A stretch of DNA of 64,000 nucleotides from Hamadaea tsunoensis DSM 44101. GTDB taxonomy: Bacteria; Actinomycetota; Actinomycetes; Mycobacteriales; Micromonosporaceae. How positions within the stretch are numbered: position 1 is the stretch's first letter; the number at the start of each line of letters is the position of its first letter. Where the stretch lies: the NCBI RefSeq assembly GCF_000428945.1, contig NZ_AUAX01000018.1:1-64000 (forward strand). The letters run 5' to 3'. Both the position numbers and the translations under genes were made by a program. The notes under the pieces were generated by a model. That model was not told the DNA's origin. It saw only the letters and a program-made list of their open reading frames with translations, and did no database searches. Shown here one piece after another: positions 17,969 to 26,376 of this stretch.

Positions 17969-18060
17969 GTAGTAGTGGATCTCCATTGCTTGATCAAGAG
18001 CCGGGGATCTGCAAGAACGGGCCGCTTTTGACAGCACCCGGGTACTTGATCAAGCTTTCG
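17969..18060 (+). repeat. Repeat E3, left copy
   Basis: It starts GTAGTAGTGGATCTCCAT, identical to 56171-56188, and continues with related sequence (TTGATCAAG, a CGGGCCG/CGGCCCG block, and an ACTTGATCA end). Both copies lie just before an E4 element and are in the same orientation. Confidence 0.7.
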
Positions 18061-18092
18061 TGCTGCGATCAGGCCGAGCACGCAAGCTGCCG

Positions 18093-18245
18093 GTGATCGT
18101 TTGCCGCTATGACGGCAGTTCCGGCCTCATCATCGTGATCGAATACCGCTACTACGGCAAGAAAGCGCTCTCCTGCCGTAATGGCGGTATTCGATAAAGG
18201 GGATCGGTATCGCGGTGCCGTAATAGTGGTATTCGATCACGCCGA
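18093..18245 (+). repeat. Repeat E4, left copy with three internal units
   Basis: It contains three versions of a 22-base unit (consensus TGCCGTARTRGYGGTATTCG plus AT): inverted at 18137-18159, direct at 18174-18195 and direct at 18216-18237. The right-hand relative at about 56291-56456 keeps the same inverted-direct-direct order. Confidence 0.7.
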
Positions 18246-18332
18246 TCGTGCCGCAGCCCTGGCCGCAGCATCTCCATGCGCGACGCCAGGCGGAAGTGCG
18301 GGCGAGTCTCCGTGGTGAGCCCTCCAGCCGCA

Positions 18333-18400
18333 CGATCTTGCGCGAATGTCTCGAAATACGTCCGGAATGCCCGATAAACCCGGACATTCGCGCAAGATCG
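18333..18400. terminator. Long inverted repeat downstream of the glycosyltransferase genes
   Basis: Two perfect 18-bp arms (CGATCTTGCGCGAATGTC at 18333-18350 and its complement at 18383-18400) enclose a 32-base loop. It lies 39 bases past the stop of the minus-strand glycosyltransferase gene. It could end that transcript or stabilise its 3' end. There is no T-run, so factor-assisted termination is more likely than a simple intrinsic terminator. Confidence 0.6.
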
Positions 18401-18438
18401 TCGGAAAGGGGGAGTCGGGAAGAGGGGGGAGGGGAGGG

Positions 18439-19740
18439 TCAGCGGGTGCGGCGGCGGACGGCGAAGCCGCTCAACCCGTCTCCGCCGTGGTCCACGGTGA
18501 TCTCGAAGCGGGGTGCGAGCGCCCGGAGGATGTAGTCGATCTCCCCGGCGGTACGCATCGCGTCGTGCGGCACGTCTGCCCGTCGATTGTGGACCAGGTA
18601 CGCGTAGGGCGCGACCCGCAGTGCCTCGCGCAGCAGGTCGCACAGGTCGTACCAGTGCAGGCTGCGCCAGATGTCGACGCTGACCACGACGTCCTGGGAG
18701 TTGTTGGGCACCGGGATGGTCGTGCCGACGAGATGGAAGTTCGACGGCGGGTTGTGCTTGGCCGAGTAGTCGAACGTCACCGCGCCGTCGGGCAGGGGGA
18801 CGTCGGCCGTGCCGGTCGCGATCCAGACCCCCTTGCGCGCCGGTACGCGGGACGACACCCAGTCCCAGACCGGCGCCAGGCGACCCGTCCCGGTGGTGAG
18901 GTGGTGCTCGATCACCTCGCGGTAGTAGCGGACCTTCGCCGAGACGTCGACCGGGGGGCGCATGGAGTGGAACTCCCAGTCGATGTTCTGGTAGATGCGC
19001 CGCAGGATGATCTCGCTCTCGTACAGGTCCTCGTAGTTGTTGTGCTGGTCGCGGTGCTGGAGCAGGTGGTAGCTGGACGCCTGCTCGTCGTAGTGGAACG
19101 CCGCCGCGCCGTCTTCGAGGTGCTGGTAGACGCGGTAGAAGACCTCCAGGTCCTCCCAGCCCCAGCGGCGGCCGAACTCCTCGTTGAAGCCGCCGACCGC
19201 CTCGATGGTCTGGCGGGGCACCGAGATGTTGTTGGAGTGGGAGAACAGCCACGGCGTCTGCATGCAGCCGGCGATCGCCTCCGGGCGGAGATTGGCGAAC
19301 TTCAGGTCCTGCACGTCGGCGAGCAGGGCGGGCGGAACGGTCTCCTCGGCCAGCACGTACGCCATGTGCGGCCACTCGATCTCGTAGCGCTTGCCGAGCA
19401 GGACGCGCGGCGTGACGGACTCCGCGTGGAACGCCGCGTGCCGGGCCAGCAGGTCGCGGTCGGCGTACCCGTCGGCGTCGAGGAAGAGGATGACGTCGCC
19501 GCGGGCCCGGGCGACCCCGGCGTTGCGGGCACCCGAGCGGCCGAGGTTCTGCGGCAGGGTCTCCACGCGCAGGTCGATGCCGGCGCCGTGCTGCTCGATG
19601 CCCTCGTAGCCGAGCAGCGGCCCGTCCTTGATCACCACGACTTCGAACCGGTCGCGCGCCAGCGTCTGGCGGCTCAGCGAGCGCAGCGTCAGTTCGAGGC
19701 ACTGCACGTCGTTGTGGGTGGGGATGACCACGCTCAGCAT
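18439..19740 (-). CDS. Family 2 glycosyltransferase with extra C-terminal domain
   Basis: A 433-residue protein. Residues 1-230 are a classic GT-A (GT2) domain: MLSVVIPTHNDVQCLELTLR, then the metal-binding FLDADGYADRD and later GGFNEEFGRRWGWEDLEVFY with the ED acceptor region. Residues about 290-433 form a second region, with segments VVVSVDIWRSLHWYDLCDLL and HNRRADVPHDAM, that I cannot assign. It faintly recalls the later half of a class I methyltransferase but lacks an AdoMet-binding loop. The ATG overlaps the end of the GT1 gene by seven bases (ATGCTGA), so the two are translated together. Beside a macrolactam locus it may add or modify a sugar, or act on another acceptor. Confidence 0.85.
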   Translation of the reverse strand: MLSVVIPTHNDVQCLELTLRSLSRQTLARDRFEVVVIKDGPLLGYEGIEQHGAGIDLRVETLPQNLGRSGARNAGVARARGDVILFLDADGYADRDLLARHAAFHAESVTPRVLLGKRYEIEWPHMAYVLAEETVPPALLADVQDLKFANLRPEAIAGCMQTPWLFSHSNNISVPRQTIEAVGGFNEEFGRRWGWEDLEVFYRVYQHLEDGAAAFHYDEQASSYHLLQHRDQHNNYEDLYESEIILRRIYQNIDWEFHSMRPPVDVSAKVRYYREVIEHHLTTGTGRLAPVWDWVSSRVPARKGVWIATGTADVPLPDGAVTFDYSAKHNPPSNFHLVGTTIPVPNNSQDVVVSVDIWRSLHWYDLCDLLREALRVAPYAYLVHNRRADVPHDAMRTAGEIDYILRALAPRFEITVDHGGDGLSGFAVRRRTR

Positions 19741-21008
19741 CGGTAGCCCTTCGCAGCGATGAGTTCCAGGTCGGTCACGATGTCGGCGAAGCTCGGCGTC
19801 GCGAACATCTCGTCGCGTACCTCGGCGGCGTTGCGGGCGAAGTGCGGCTCGGCGAGCAGCCGTTCGACTCCCCGCCGCACGGTCGCGGCCGAGGCTTCCT
19901 CCAGCTCCACCATGAGGCTGTAGCCGCGTTCCTGCTGCGCGAGCGCCGCGGCCCGCTCGCTCCATTTCGTCCCCGGGATCACCAGCTGCGGTACGCCGTG
20001 CACCACGGCGTTGCACAGCGTCGCGCCGCCGCCCTGGTGCACGATGACCGAGCAGGTCGACAGCAGCTCGGCCAGCGGGACGAAGTCCAGGACGCGTACG
20101 TGGGCGGGGATCGGGCCCACCTCGGCGAGCTGCTCGGCCGTGAAGTTGGCGATGATCTCGACGTCGAGGCCGGCGAGGCCCTCGATGAGGTCGGCCACCG
20201 ACGTCTCCTCGCCGGTGAACAGCTGCCGTCCGGACACGCCCAGCGTCACGCATACCCGCGGCTTCTCCGATGGCGTGATCATCCACTGTGGAACCGTCAC
20301 CGGCTTGTTGAACGGCGTGAAGCGTACCGGGAGGTAGTTCACGTCGAGGTCGTAGCGCATGCAGGCCGGCTGCGGATCGAGGGTGGCGACGCCGAAGCGT
20401 ACGCGTTCGTCGAAGGCGAGCCCGTGCTTGCCCAGCCAGCGCGACATCCACTCGACCAGCGGATCGGGGACCGTCCCGGCCGGGTCGAGCCGGCGCATCA
20501 TCTCCTGGTACTGGGCGGTGATCCGGGCCGTCTGGTCCAGGGCGATCAGCATGCGTACGCTCGGCGCGCCCACGGCGTGGGCGATCAGCGGGGCGGCGTA
20601 GACGATCGGGTCCCAGATCACCAGGTCGGGCTTCCAGTACCGGGCGAACGACAGGACGTCGTCGAGGAACGAGTCGGGCGCGCCGTCGTGGTGGATGCGC
20701 GCCCAGGTGTCGTAGACCGAGCGGATGTGCTCGTCGGTCCACCGCTCGGGGCGCGACTCGGAGATCTTGTGGTCGGCCTCCATGCCGACGCCGCCGAGGT
20801 GGCCGATCGCCCGCCGGTAGCGGGAGACGTCCATCTCCTCGCCGAACCACATGGCGTCCAGCCCGGTCTCCAGGAAGGAGTCGACCTCGGCCGGGTTGCG
20901 CTGGCAGACGTAGCGCACCTCGTGCCCGGCCGCGCGCAGCGCCCAGCCGACCGCGGCCAGACCGTAGATGTGGGTCCGCGTCGGCAGAGCCATCAACATG
21001 ACCCGCAT
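19734..21008 (-). CDS. GT1-family glycosyltransferase of macrolide type
   Basis: A GT-B glycosyltransferase of about 424 residues, related to the actinomycete macrolide/macrolactam enzymes (the VinC, DesVII and EryCIII group). It would attach an NDP-deoxysugar to the aglycone in the cytoplasm. It begins MRVMLMALPTRTHIYGL, the usual N-terminus of these enzymes, so ATG 21008 is preferred over GTG 21017. The C-terminal nucleotide-sugar motif reads VIVHQGGGATLCNAVVHGVP. DesVII-like enzymes need a P450-like helper, whereas VinC-like ones do not; no such helper is here. No deoxysugar genes lie in the window. It is transcribed divergently from the peptidase gene, sharing a promoter region with two TAGGGG boxes. 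Confidence 0.9.
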   Translation of the reverse strand: MRVMLMALPTRTHIYGLAAVGWALRAAGHEVRYVCQRNPAEVDSFLETGLDAMWFGEEMDVSRYRRAIGHLGGVGMEADHKISESRPERWTDEHIRSVYDTWARIHHDGAPDSFLDDVLSFARYWKPDLVIWDPIVYAAPLIAHAVGAPSVRMLIALDQTARITAQYQEMMRRLDPAGTVPDPLVEWMSRWLGKHGLAFDERVRFGVATLDPQPACMRYDLDVNYLPVRFTPFNKPVTVPQWMITPSEKPRVCVTLGVSGRQLFTGEETSVADLIEGLAGLDVEIIANFTAEQLAEVGPIPAHVRVLDFVPLAELLSTCSVIVHQGGGATLCNAVVHGVPQLVIPGTKWSERAAALAQQERGYSLMVELEEASAATVRRGVERLLAEPHFARNAAEVRDEMFATPSFADIVTDLELIAAKGYRC

Positions 21009-21060
21009 GGCTGACACGGTAAGCGGGCGCGAGCGGCCCGGCAGCCGCCGCGGCCCAGAT

Positions 21061-21079
21061 TAGGGGTCCCCCATAGGGG
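21061..21079. promoter_or_regulatory. Paired TAGGGG boxes in the divergent promoter
   Basis: TAGGGG occurs at 21061-21066 and 21074-21079, 13 bases apart, with a GGGGTCCCC palindrome between. It lies between the divergent GT1 and peptidase genes, 25 bases upstream of a TATAAC -10-like hexamer. The same box recurs in other promoter regions of the locus and may bind its LAL regulator. Confidence 0.55.
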
Positions 21080-21104
21080 CTGGTGGGGGGATGGACGACC
21101 TGGC

Positions 21105-21110
21105 TATAAC
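21105..21110 (+). promoter_or_regulatory. Candidate -10 box of the peptidase-acyltransferase operon
   Basis: TATAAC stands out in GC-rich sequence and lies 19 bases before the ATG at 21129, so the leader would be very short. No strong -35 is visible, consistent with an activator-dependent promoter. Confidence 0.4.
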
Positions 21111-21128
21111 TGGGCACGGGGTGATCGC

Positions 21129-22070
21129 ATGACGCTGCCGGCCACGGCCCGCGGATGGCTGCCGTACGGTCCGCACCGCACCTGGTACCGGATCACCGGT
21201 TCGCTCGGCGCGGCCCGGCCCGCGCTCGTCGTGGTCCACGGTGGACCCGGCAGTACGCACGACTATCTGCTCAATCTCGCCGACCTGGCCGGGGACGGCT
21301 GGCCCGTCGTGCACTACGACCAGCTCGGCAGCGGCGGTTCGACGCACCTGCCGGACGCCGACCCCGGGTTCTGGACCCCGGAGCTGTTCCTCGGCGAGCT
21401 GGACAATCTGCTGCGGGGGCTGGGCATCGCCGACGACTACGTCCTGTTGGGACACTCGTGGGGCGGGCTGGTCGCCGCCCGGCACGCCGCGTACCGGCCG
21501 GCGGGGCTGCGGGGGGCGGTCATCGCCAACGCTCCGGCCTCCTACGTTCTGTGGCGGGCGGAGATGGACCGGTTGCGCGCGCAGCTGCCGCCCGACGTCG
21601 AGGCGGTCCTACGCGAGCACGAGATCGAGGGGACGACCGGGAGCGCGGCGTACCAGGACGCGATGCTCGTCTTCTACGCCCGCCACGTCTGCCGGCTCGA
21701 CCCCTGGCCGCGCGAGTACCGGGCGTCGTTCCTGGAGATGGCCGACGACCCCACGGTGTACGCGGCGATGAACGGCCCCAGCGAGTTCCACGTGATCGGC
21801 TCGCTGCGCGACTGGTCGGTGGTGGACTGCCTGCCCGACATCGACGTGCCCGTGCTGCTCGTCTCCGGCCGCCACGACGAGGCCACCCCGGCGACCATCC
21901 AGCCTTTCTACGACCACATCCCGGACGTGCGCTGGGAGATCTTCGAGGAGTCCAGCCACGTGCCGCACCTGGAGGAGCCCGAGGCGTTCCGCGCCGTGCT
22001 GCGGAAGTTCCTCCGCGGACTGCCCGACGGGCGGACACCGGACGGCCTGACGACGGGAGCCGCGCGATGA
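21129..22070 (+). CDS. Proline-iminopeptidase-like amide hydrolase (VinJ-type deprotection)
   Basis: A 313-residue alpha/beta hydrolase of the S33 prolyl aminopeptidase family. It has the oxyanion motif HGGPG (37-41), nucleophile Ser110 in GHSWGG, Asp250 (GRHDEATP) and His277 (SSHVPHLEE). In vicenistatin biosynthesis the homologue VinJ removes the N-terminal protecting aminoacyl group from the finished polyketide so that the free amine can close the macrolactam. The neighbouring starter genes support the same role here. Its stop overlaps the acyltransferase ATG (ATGA). No signal peptide, so cytoplasmic. Confidence 0.88.
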   Translation: MTLPATARGWLPYGPHRTWYRITGSLGAARPALVVVHGGPGSTHDYLLNLADLAGDGWPVVHYDQLGSGGSTHLPDADPGFWTPELFLGELDNLLRGLGIADDYVLLGHSWGGLVAARHAAYRPAGLRGAVIANAPASYVLWRAEMDRLRAQLPPDVEAVLREHEIEGTTGSAAYQDAMLVFYARHVCRLDPWPREYRASFLEMADDPTVYAAMNGPSEFHVIGSLRDWSVVDCLPDIDVPVLLVSGRHDEATPATIQPFYDHIPDVRWEIFEESSHVPHLEEPEAFRAVLRKFLRGLPDGRTPDGLTTGAAR

Positions 22071-23002
22071 GCGCCACCGCACTGATCTTCCCGGGCATGG
22101 GCCCGACCCGCTTCGCCGACCTCGGCAAGTTCCTGCTGCTGAATCCCTACGCCCGCGAGCTGGTCGCGGTCGCCGACGAGCGCCTCGGCGGGTCCCTGCT
22201 GGACGGCCTGCGCGCCAGCGAGTCCGACTACACCGAGTACGCCCAGGTCAGCTTCATGATCAGTTGTCTGGCCCTGGCCCGGTGGGCGCACGACGAGCTC
22301 GGTGTCACGCCGGCGTACGCGGCCGGGCCGAGCTTCGGGCAGAAGGCGCTGACGGCGTACGCGGGCTGCCTGCCGGTCGCCGACGCCGTCTGGATGACCG
22401 CCGGGCTGGCCCGCTGCCTCGACGAGTTCTTCGCCACCGAGTACACCGACGCGGTGACCTTCTCGTTCGTGCGTACGCCGCCCGAGCGCCTCAAGGAGGT
22501 GCTCGCCGACCTGGAGAGCCGGGGCGAGTGGTACGACATCGCGTGCTATGTGGACGACGACTTCTACATGGTGACCCTGCGCGAGCGCAACGCCGACTGG
22601 CTGGCCGGGCAGGTACGCGCCATCGGCGGCCTGCCGCTGTACACGATGCGCCCGCCGATGCACTCCCCGGCCTTCACCGCGTTGCGGGACAAGGCCGAGC
22701 ACGAGGTGCTGGGCGGTCTGGAGTTCGCCGACCCGGCCCTGCCGATCGTCAGCGATCTGGACGGCGGCCTGGTGCGCACCGGCGAGGCCGTACGCGCGAT
22801 GGTGCTCGACAGCGTCGTGCGCCCGATGCGGTGGCCGGACGTGGTGGCGGCATTGCGGGAACTGGAGGTCGCGACCGTGTGCGTCGCCGGGCCGGACAGC
22901 CTCTTCGGCCGGGTCGGCGTGACGACGCGCAACTTCGAGGTCGTGGCGGCCAATCCGCGGGCCGCCCTGCAGCCGCGCCCCCGTGCGGCGTCGGTCGGCT
23001 GA
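22067..23002 (+). CDS. Discrete acyltransferase for starter loading (VinK-type)
   Basis: A 311-residue stand-alone acyltransferase of the malonyl-CoA:ACP transacylase fold. The usual GHSxGE is replaced by GPSFGQ with nucleophile Ser89, and the catalytic His is His199 in PPMHSPAF. The N-terminus shows FPGMG in place of the usual GQG. Absence of malonate-specific residues fits VinK, which passes the dipeptidyl starter from the discrete ACP to the loading ACP of the first PKS. The gene is translationally coupled to the peptidase and convergent with the ACP gene 12 bases away. It is the only free-standing AT in the window, relevant to the AT-less module downstream. Confidence 0.87.
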   Translation: MSATALIFPGMGPTRFADLGKFLLLNPYARELVAVADERLGGSLLDGLRASESDYTEYAQVSFMISCLALARWAHDELGVTPAYAAGPSFGQKALTAYAGCLPVADAVWMTAGLARCLDEFFATEYTDAVTFSFVRTPPERLKEVLADLESRGEWYDIACYVDDDFYMVTLRERNADWLAGQVRAIGGLPLYTMRPPMHSPAFTALRDKAEHEVLGGLEFADPALPIVSDLDGGLVRTGEAVRAMVLDSVVRPMRWPDVVAALRELEVATVCVAGPDSLFGRVGVTTRNFEVVAANPRAALQPRPRAASVG

Positions 23003-23014
23003 GCGGCCGGGCGG

Positions 23015-23260
23015 TCAGGCGCCGGCGCGGGTGGCGGTGAGCGTCTTCCACAGCACCGCGGGCGTCTGGAAATTGTCCAGCGAGAGCGCGTCGTCGGTGA
23101 ACCGCACCGCGTACGCGTTCTCCAGGCTGGCGAGCAGTTCGACGGTCGCCATCGAGTCGAGCCCGTAGTCGCGCAGCTCGGTCTGCTCCTCCAGCGGCTC
23201 GTCGGCGCCCAGGTAGGGCAGGAAACGGCGCAGCTGCTCCTCGAATTCTGAGTCCCACAT
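23015..23260 (-). CDS. Discrete acyl carrier protein for the beta-amino acid starter (VinL-type)
   Basis: An 81-residue carrier protein. The phosphopantetheine Ser36 lies in [12 protein letters not shown], and the rest fits a four-helix ACP (ELRDYGLD before, a FQTPAVLW helix near the end). It should carry 3-methylaspartate, its decarboxylated product and then the aminoacyl-capped form during starter assembly. It is the only starter gene on the minus strand. I use ATG 23260; GTG 23269 would add three residues. Its promoter is shared with the adenylating-enzyme gene at 23332, with a TAGGGG box between. Confidence 0.87.
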   Translation of the reverse strand: MWDSEFEEQLRRFLPYLGADEPLEEQTELRDYGLDSMATVELLASLENAYAVRFTDDALSLDNFQTPAVLWKTLTATRAGA

Positions 23261-23297
23261 GGCCGGCACGTTACCGGCGGTGGGCGTACCCGGTAGA

Positions 23298-23303
23298 CCC
23301 CTA
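23298..23303 (-). promoter_or_regulatory. TAGGGG box between the ACP and adenylation genes
   Basis: CCCCTA on the plus strand reads TAGGGG on the minus strand, with GGTAGACCCCTATT around it. It sits 38 bases from the ACP start and 29 bases from the adenylating-enzyme start, so it could serve both directions. It is one of the set of boxes proposed as regulator sites. Confidence 0.45.
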
Positions 23304-23331
23304 TTTCGCCGCCGACGGAAGGTCGCGCACC

Positions 23332-24834
23332 ATGGCTACGTTGCACTCCCGGTTCCTGCGCGGGCTGGCCCTCGCCCCCGACGCCGCCGCCGTGCGGTCC
23401 GGCCCGGACGAGATCACCTACGCCGAGGCGCACGCCACCGCCCTGCTGTGGGCCGGCGCCCTCGCCCGGACGAAGGCCACGGCGGTCGGCGTACTGGCGG
23501 GCAAGAGCGTGGACGCCTACGTCGGCACGCTCGCCGCGCTCTACAGTGGAGCGACTGTGGTCCCGCTGCGGCCGGACTTCCCGGCCGGGCGTACCGCGGC
23601 GATGATCGAGGCGGCCGGCGTCGGGGCGATCGTCGCGGACGGCAAGGGCCTGGCCGCGCTGCCGCCCCTGCCCGGGATGCCCGTCCTCGCCCCCGGCCGC
23701 ACGATCGCCGGACACGTCACCGCCCTGTACGCCGACCCCGCCGAAGCCCTGTCCGAACCCGCGTACGCCGAGCCGGACAGCCCGGCGTACGTGCTGTTCA
23801 CCTCGGGCTCGACCGGGCGGCCGAAGGGGGTCGTGCTCACCCATCGCGGCTACGACCACTACTTCGGGCTGCTCGACGAGCGCTACGACTTCGGGCCCGG
23901 CGACGTCTTCTCCCAGACCTTCGACCTCAACTTCGACTGCGCGCTGTTCGACATGTTCGCCGCCTGGGGCTCCGGCGCCACCGTCGTGCCGGTGCCGCTG
24001 GCCGCGTACCGGGACCTGCCGGGGTTCGCCGCGTCGACCGGGATGTCGGTCTGGTTCTCCACCCCCAGCGCGGTCGAGCTGGTACGCCGCCTCGGCGGTC
24101 TGGCTCCCGGCTCGCTGCCCGGCCTGCGGTGGAGCTTCTTCGCCGGCGAGGCGTTCACGTGCCGCGACGCCGAGGACTGGCAGCGGGCCGCCGCGAACTC
24201 CACTGTGGAGAACCTGTACGGGCCGACCGAGGCGACGACGACCGTGGCCGCGTACCGGTGCACGGCGCAGACGCGGGAGCACGCGGTGAACGGGGTCGTG
24301 CCGATCGGCGACGTCCACGCCGGCCACGACTGGCTGCTGCGCGACGAGGACGCCGCCGGCGAGGGGGAGCTGTGCATCGCCGGGCCGCAGCTGTGCGCCG
24401 GCTACCTCGACCCCGCCGACGAGGAGGGCCGGTTCCTCAGCCACGGCGGGCAGCGGTTCTACCGGACCGGCGACCGGGTCCGGCGTACCCCGGCCGGGCT
24501 GGCCTACCTGGGCCGCCTCGACTTCCAGGTGCAGGTGCAGGGCGTCCGCGTCGAGCTGTCCGAAGTGGAGCATGCCATGCGCGCGTGCGGCGTACACGAC
24601 GCGGTCGTGGTGGGGGTGCCGGACGGGCCCAGCACGGCCCTGTACGCGTTCTACACCGGCGACCCGCGTACCCCCGTCGAGCTGCTGCGCGGGCTGCGGC
24701 CGCTGCTGCCCGACGCCGTGATCCCGAAGCACTTCCGGCACCTCGCAGAGTTCCCCGTCAATGCCAATCGCAAGATCGACCGGGGCGCTCTCGGCGTACT
24801 CGCGCTGGAGGAGCCGCAGCACGGCGGGGCGTGA
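23332..24834 (+). CDS. Amino acid adenylating enzyme for the protecting residue (VinM-type)
   Basis: A 500-residue stand-alone adenylation enzyme of the NRPS A-domain class. Core motifs are present in order: [20 protein letters not shown] (about 155), [33 protein letters not shown] and the terminal catalytic Lys in NANRKID. In the vicenistatin system VinM activates L-alanine and couples it to the amine of the ACP-bound beta-amino acid, shielding it during chain extension. Gene position among the other starter genes supports this. It starts at ATG 23332 after GGAAGG. The amino acid used cannot be read safely by eye. Confidence 0.88.
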   Translation: MATLHSRFLRGLALAPDAAAVRSGPDEITYAEAHATALLWAGALARTKATAVGVLAGKSVDAYVGTLAALYSGATVVPLRPDFPAGRTAAMIEAAGVGAIVADGKGLAALPPLPGMPVLAPGRTIAGHVTALYADPAEALSEPAYAEPDSPAYVLFTSGSTGRPKGVVLTHRGYDHYFGLLDERYDFGPGDVFSQTFDLNFDCALFDMFAAWGSGATVVPVPLAAYRDLPGFAASTGMSVWFSTPSAVELVRRLGGLAPGSLPGLRWSFFAGEAFTCRDAEDWQRAAANSTVENLYGPTEATTTVAAYRCTAQTREHAVNGVVPIGDVHAGHDWLLRDEDAAGEGELCIAGPQLCAGYLDPADEEGRFLSHGGQRFYRTGDRVRRTPAGLAYLGRLDFQVQVQGVRVELSEVEHAMRACGVHDAVVVGVPDGPSTALYAFYTGDPRTPVELLRGLRPLLPDAVIPKHFRHLAEFPVNANRKIDRGALGVLALEEPQHGGA

Positions 24835-24837
24835 GAA

Positions 24838-24865
24838 TAGGGGCCGCCCGGGCCGCGAGTAGGGG
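24838..24865 (+). promoter_or_regulatory. Two TAGGGG boxes before the long biosynthetic operon
   Basis: TAGGGG at 24838-24843 and 24860-24865 lie in the 90-base gap between the two adenylating-enzyme genes. The second is 60 bases before ATG 24925. From 24925 to 55523 the genes overlap or nearly touch, so this gap is the likely promoter of the whole mutase-P450-PKS operon. Confidence 0.5.
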
Positions 24866-24924
24866 TGTGGCCGTGGCCGTGGCCGCCGGTAGCTTCCTGG
24901 TGAATCACCTCGGAGGAGCATCCT

Positions 24925-26376
24925 ATGTGGGCCTCGACCGTTCATTCCCTGCTCGACGATTCGGCCGCGACCGCGCCGGACGCCCCGGCGGTACGCGACG
25001 CGCGCGGCGCGTGGACCTACGGCGAGACGGCGCGCTACAGCCACGCGGTGGCCGCCTGGCTGCAGGCGAAGGGCATCGGCCGCGGCGACCGGGTGGTCGT
25101 GCAGTGGCCGACCAGCCGCGAGCTGGTCGCGATGTTCCTGGGGGTCGCGCGCATCGGCGCGGTCTTCGTGCCGCTCAACATCGGGATGAGGGACTTCCAC
25201 CGCAAGGCGGTGCTGGCCGCCACCGAGCCGGCGCTGTTCCTGCCGGCGGAGGAGGCCGACGCCCGGTGGGCCGAGATCGAGCAGCTGAGCGCGCAGGACG
25301 AGCGCGCGGCGCCGGTGGCGGTCGACCTCGACGACATCGCGGTGCTCATCTACACCTCCGGCAGCACCGCGACGCCCAAGGGCGTGATCGGCCCGCACCG
25401 CCAGGTCACCTTCGCCACGCGCGCGATCCAGGAGGTCCTCGGCTACCGGCCCGACGACGTGGTGTTCTGCCGCTTCCCGATGTCCTGGGACTACGGCCTC
25501 TACAAGGTCCTGCTGTGCTTCCTCGCGGGCAGCGAGATCGTCCTCGCCGACGCCGAGTCCGACCTCACGCTGCTGTCGCGCATCCGCGCGGTCGGCGCCA
25601 CGATCGTCCCGATCGTGCCGTCGCTGGCCACGATGATCCTCACGCTGACCGAGCGCGAGACACCGCCGGAGCACAACCTCGTGCGCATGTTCACCAACAC
25701 CGGCGCCGCGCTGCCCCCGGCCACCATCGCCCGGCTGAAGAGCGCCTTCCCGGGCGCCGAGGTGGTGCGGCAGTTCGGCCAGACCGAGTGCAAGCGCATC
25801 TCGATCATCCCGCCGGGCCAGGACGACCGCGGCCCGGACACGGTCGGCCGCCCGCTGCCGGGCACCGCGGTGCTCATCCTCGACCCGGACGGTACGCCGC
25901 TGGCGACCGGCGAGCTCGGCGAGATCGTCGTGACGGGACCGCACGTCATGCCCGGCTACTGGCGCGATCCCGAGCTGACGGCGCGCACGTTCCGGCCCGA
26001 CCCCGGCGGCGGGCTGCGCCTGCACACCGGCGACCACGGCTGGCTCGACGACGAGGGCTGGCTGCACTTCCACGGCCGGGTCGACGACATGTTCAAGCGC
26101 AAGGGCGTACGCATGAGCACGCTGGAGATCGAGGCCGCCGCCATGGACATCGACGGCGTACGCGCCGCCGCCGCCCTGCCGCCCGGCGAGAACCGGGACC
26201 TGGCGATCTGCGTCGAGGCCGACCTGCAACCGCAGGTGGTCCTGCGCGAACTGGCCCGCCGGCTCGAACCGGCCAAGGTGCCGGCCATCTGCTACGTGCT
26301 GGAGAAGCTGCCGCTCACCGGGCACGGCAAGAACGCCACCCGGGACCTGATCAGCGCGCTCGGACTGCCGTCGTGA
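24925..26376 (+). CDS. Beta-amino acid (3-methylaspartate) adenylating enzyme (VinN-type)
   Basis: A 483-residue adenylate-forming enzyme. Motifs: IYTSGSTATPKGVIG (about 142), FGQTECKR, HTGDHGWLDDEGW, HGRVDDMFKRKGVRMST and the C-terminal Lys in TGHGKNATRD. It should activate (2S,3S)-3-methylaspartate and load it on the discrete ACP, as VinN does. The mutase genes downstream supply that substrate, which argues for methylaspartate over other beta-amino acids. The start follows GGAGGA at a good distance. Its stop overlaps the next start (GTGA). Confidence 0.88.
   Translation: MWASTVHSLLDDSAATAPDAPAVRDARGAWTYGETARYSHAVAAWLQAKGIGRGDRVVVQWPTSRELVAMFLGVARIGAVFVPLNIGMRDFHRKAVLAATEPALFLPAEEADARWAEIEQLSAQDERAAPVAVDLDDIAVLIYTSGSTATPKGVIGPHRQVTFATRAIQEVLGYRPDDVVFCRFPMSWDYGLYKVLLCFLAGSEIVLADAESDLTLLSRIRAVGATIVPIVPSLATMILTLTERETPPEHNLVRMFTNTGAALPPATIARLKSAFPGAEVVRQFGQTECKRISIIPPGQDDRGPDTVGRPLPGTAVLILDPDGTPLATGELGEIVVTGPHVMPGYWRDPELTARTFRPDPGGGLRLHTGDHGWLDDEGWLHFHGRVDDMFKRKGVRMSTLEIEAAAMDIDGVRAAAALPPGENRDLAICVEADLQPQVVLRELARRLEPAKVPAICYVLEKLPLTGHGKNATRDLISALGLPS

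Larger units (their letters stand above)
16586..18438. other. 1.85-kb non-coding region made of mosaic repeats
   Basis: No frame here has a ribosome site, a recognisable domain or codon use like neighbouring genes. The sequence is less GC-rich and is a patchwork of short elements (named E1-E5 here). Several are repeated within the region, and most recur in the 55.6-56.5 kb gap on the other side of the PKS genes. No transposase fragment is visible. It separates the two-component operon from the biosynthetic locus. Confidence 0.75.

Noticed and set aside
16586..18438. Small open frames in the left repeat block as genes
   Set aside because: No ribosome sites, no shared protein features, and the frames are not kept between repeat copies. 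The conservation is at the nucleotide level.
22067..23002. Discrete AT as a malonyl-CoA transferase that simply supplies module 5
   Set aside because: Its active-site motifs (GPSFGQ, no HAFH) follow the VinK group that moves dipeptidyl starters. Supply of module 5 is only kept as a possibility to test.
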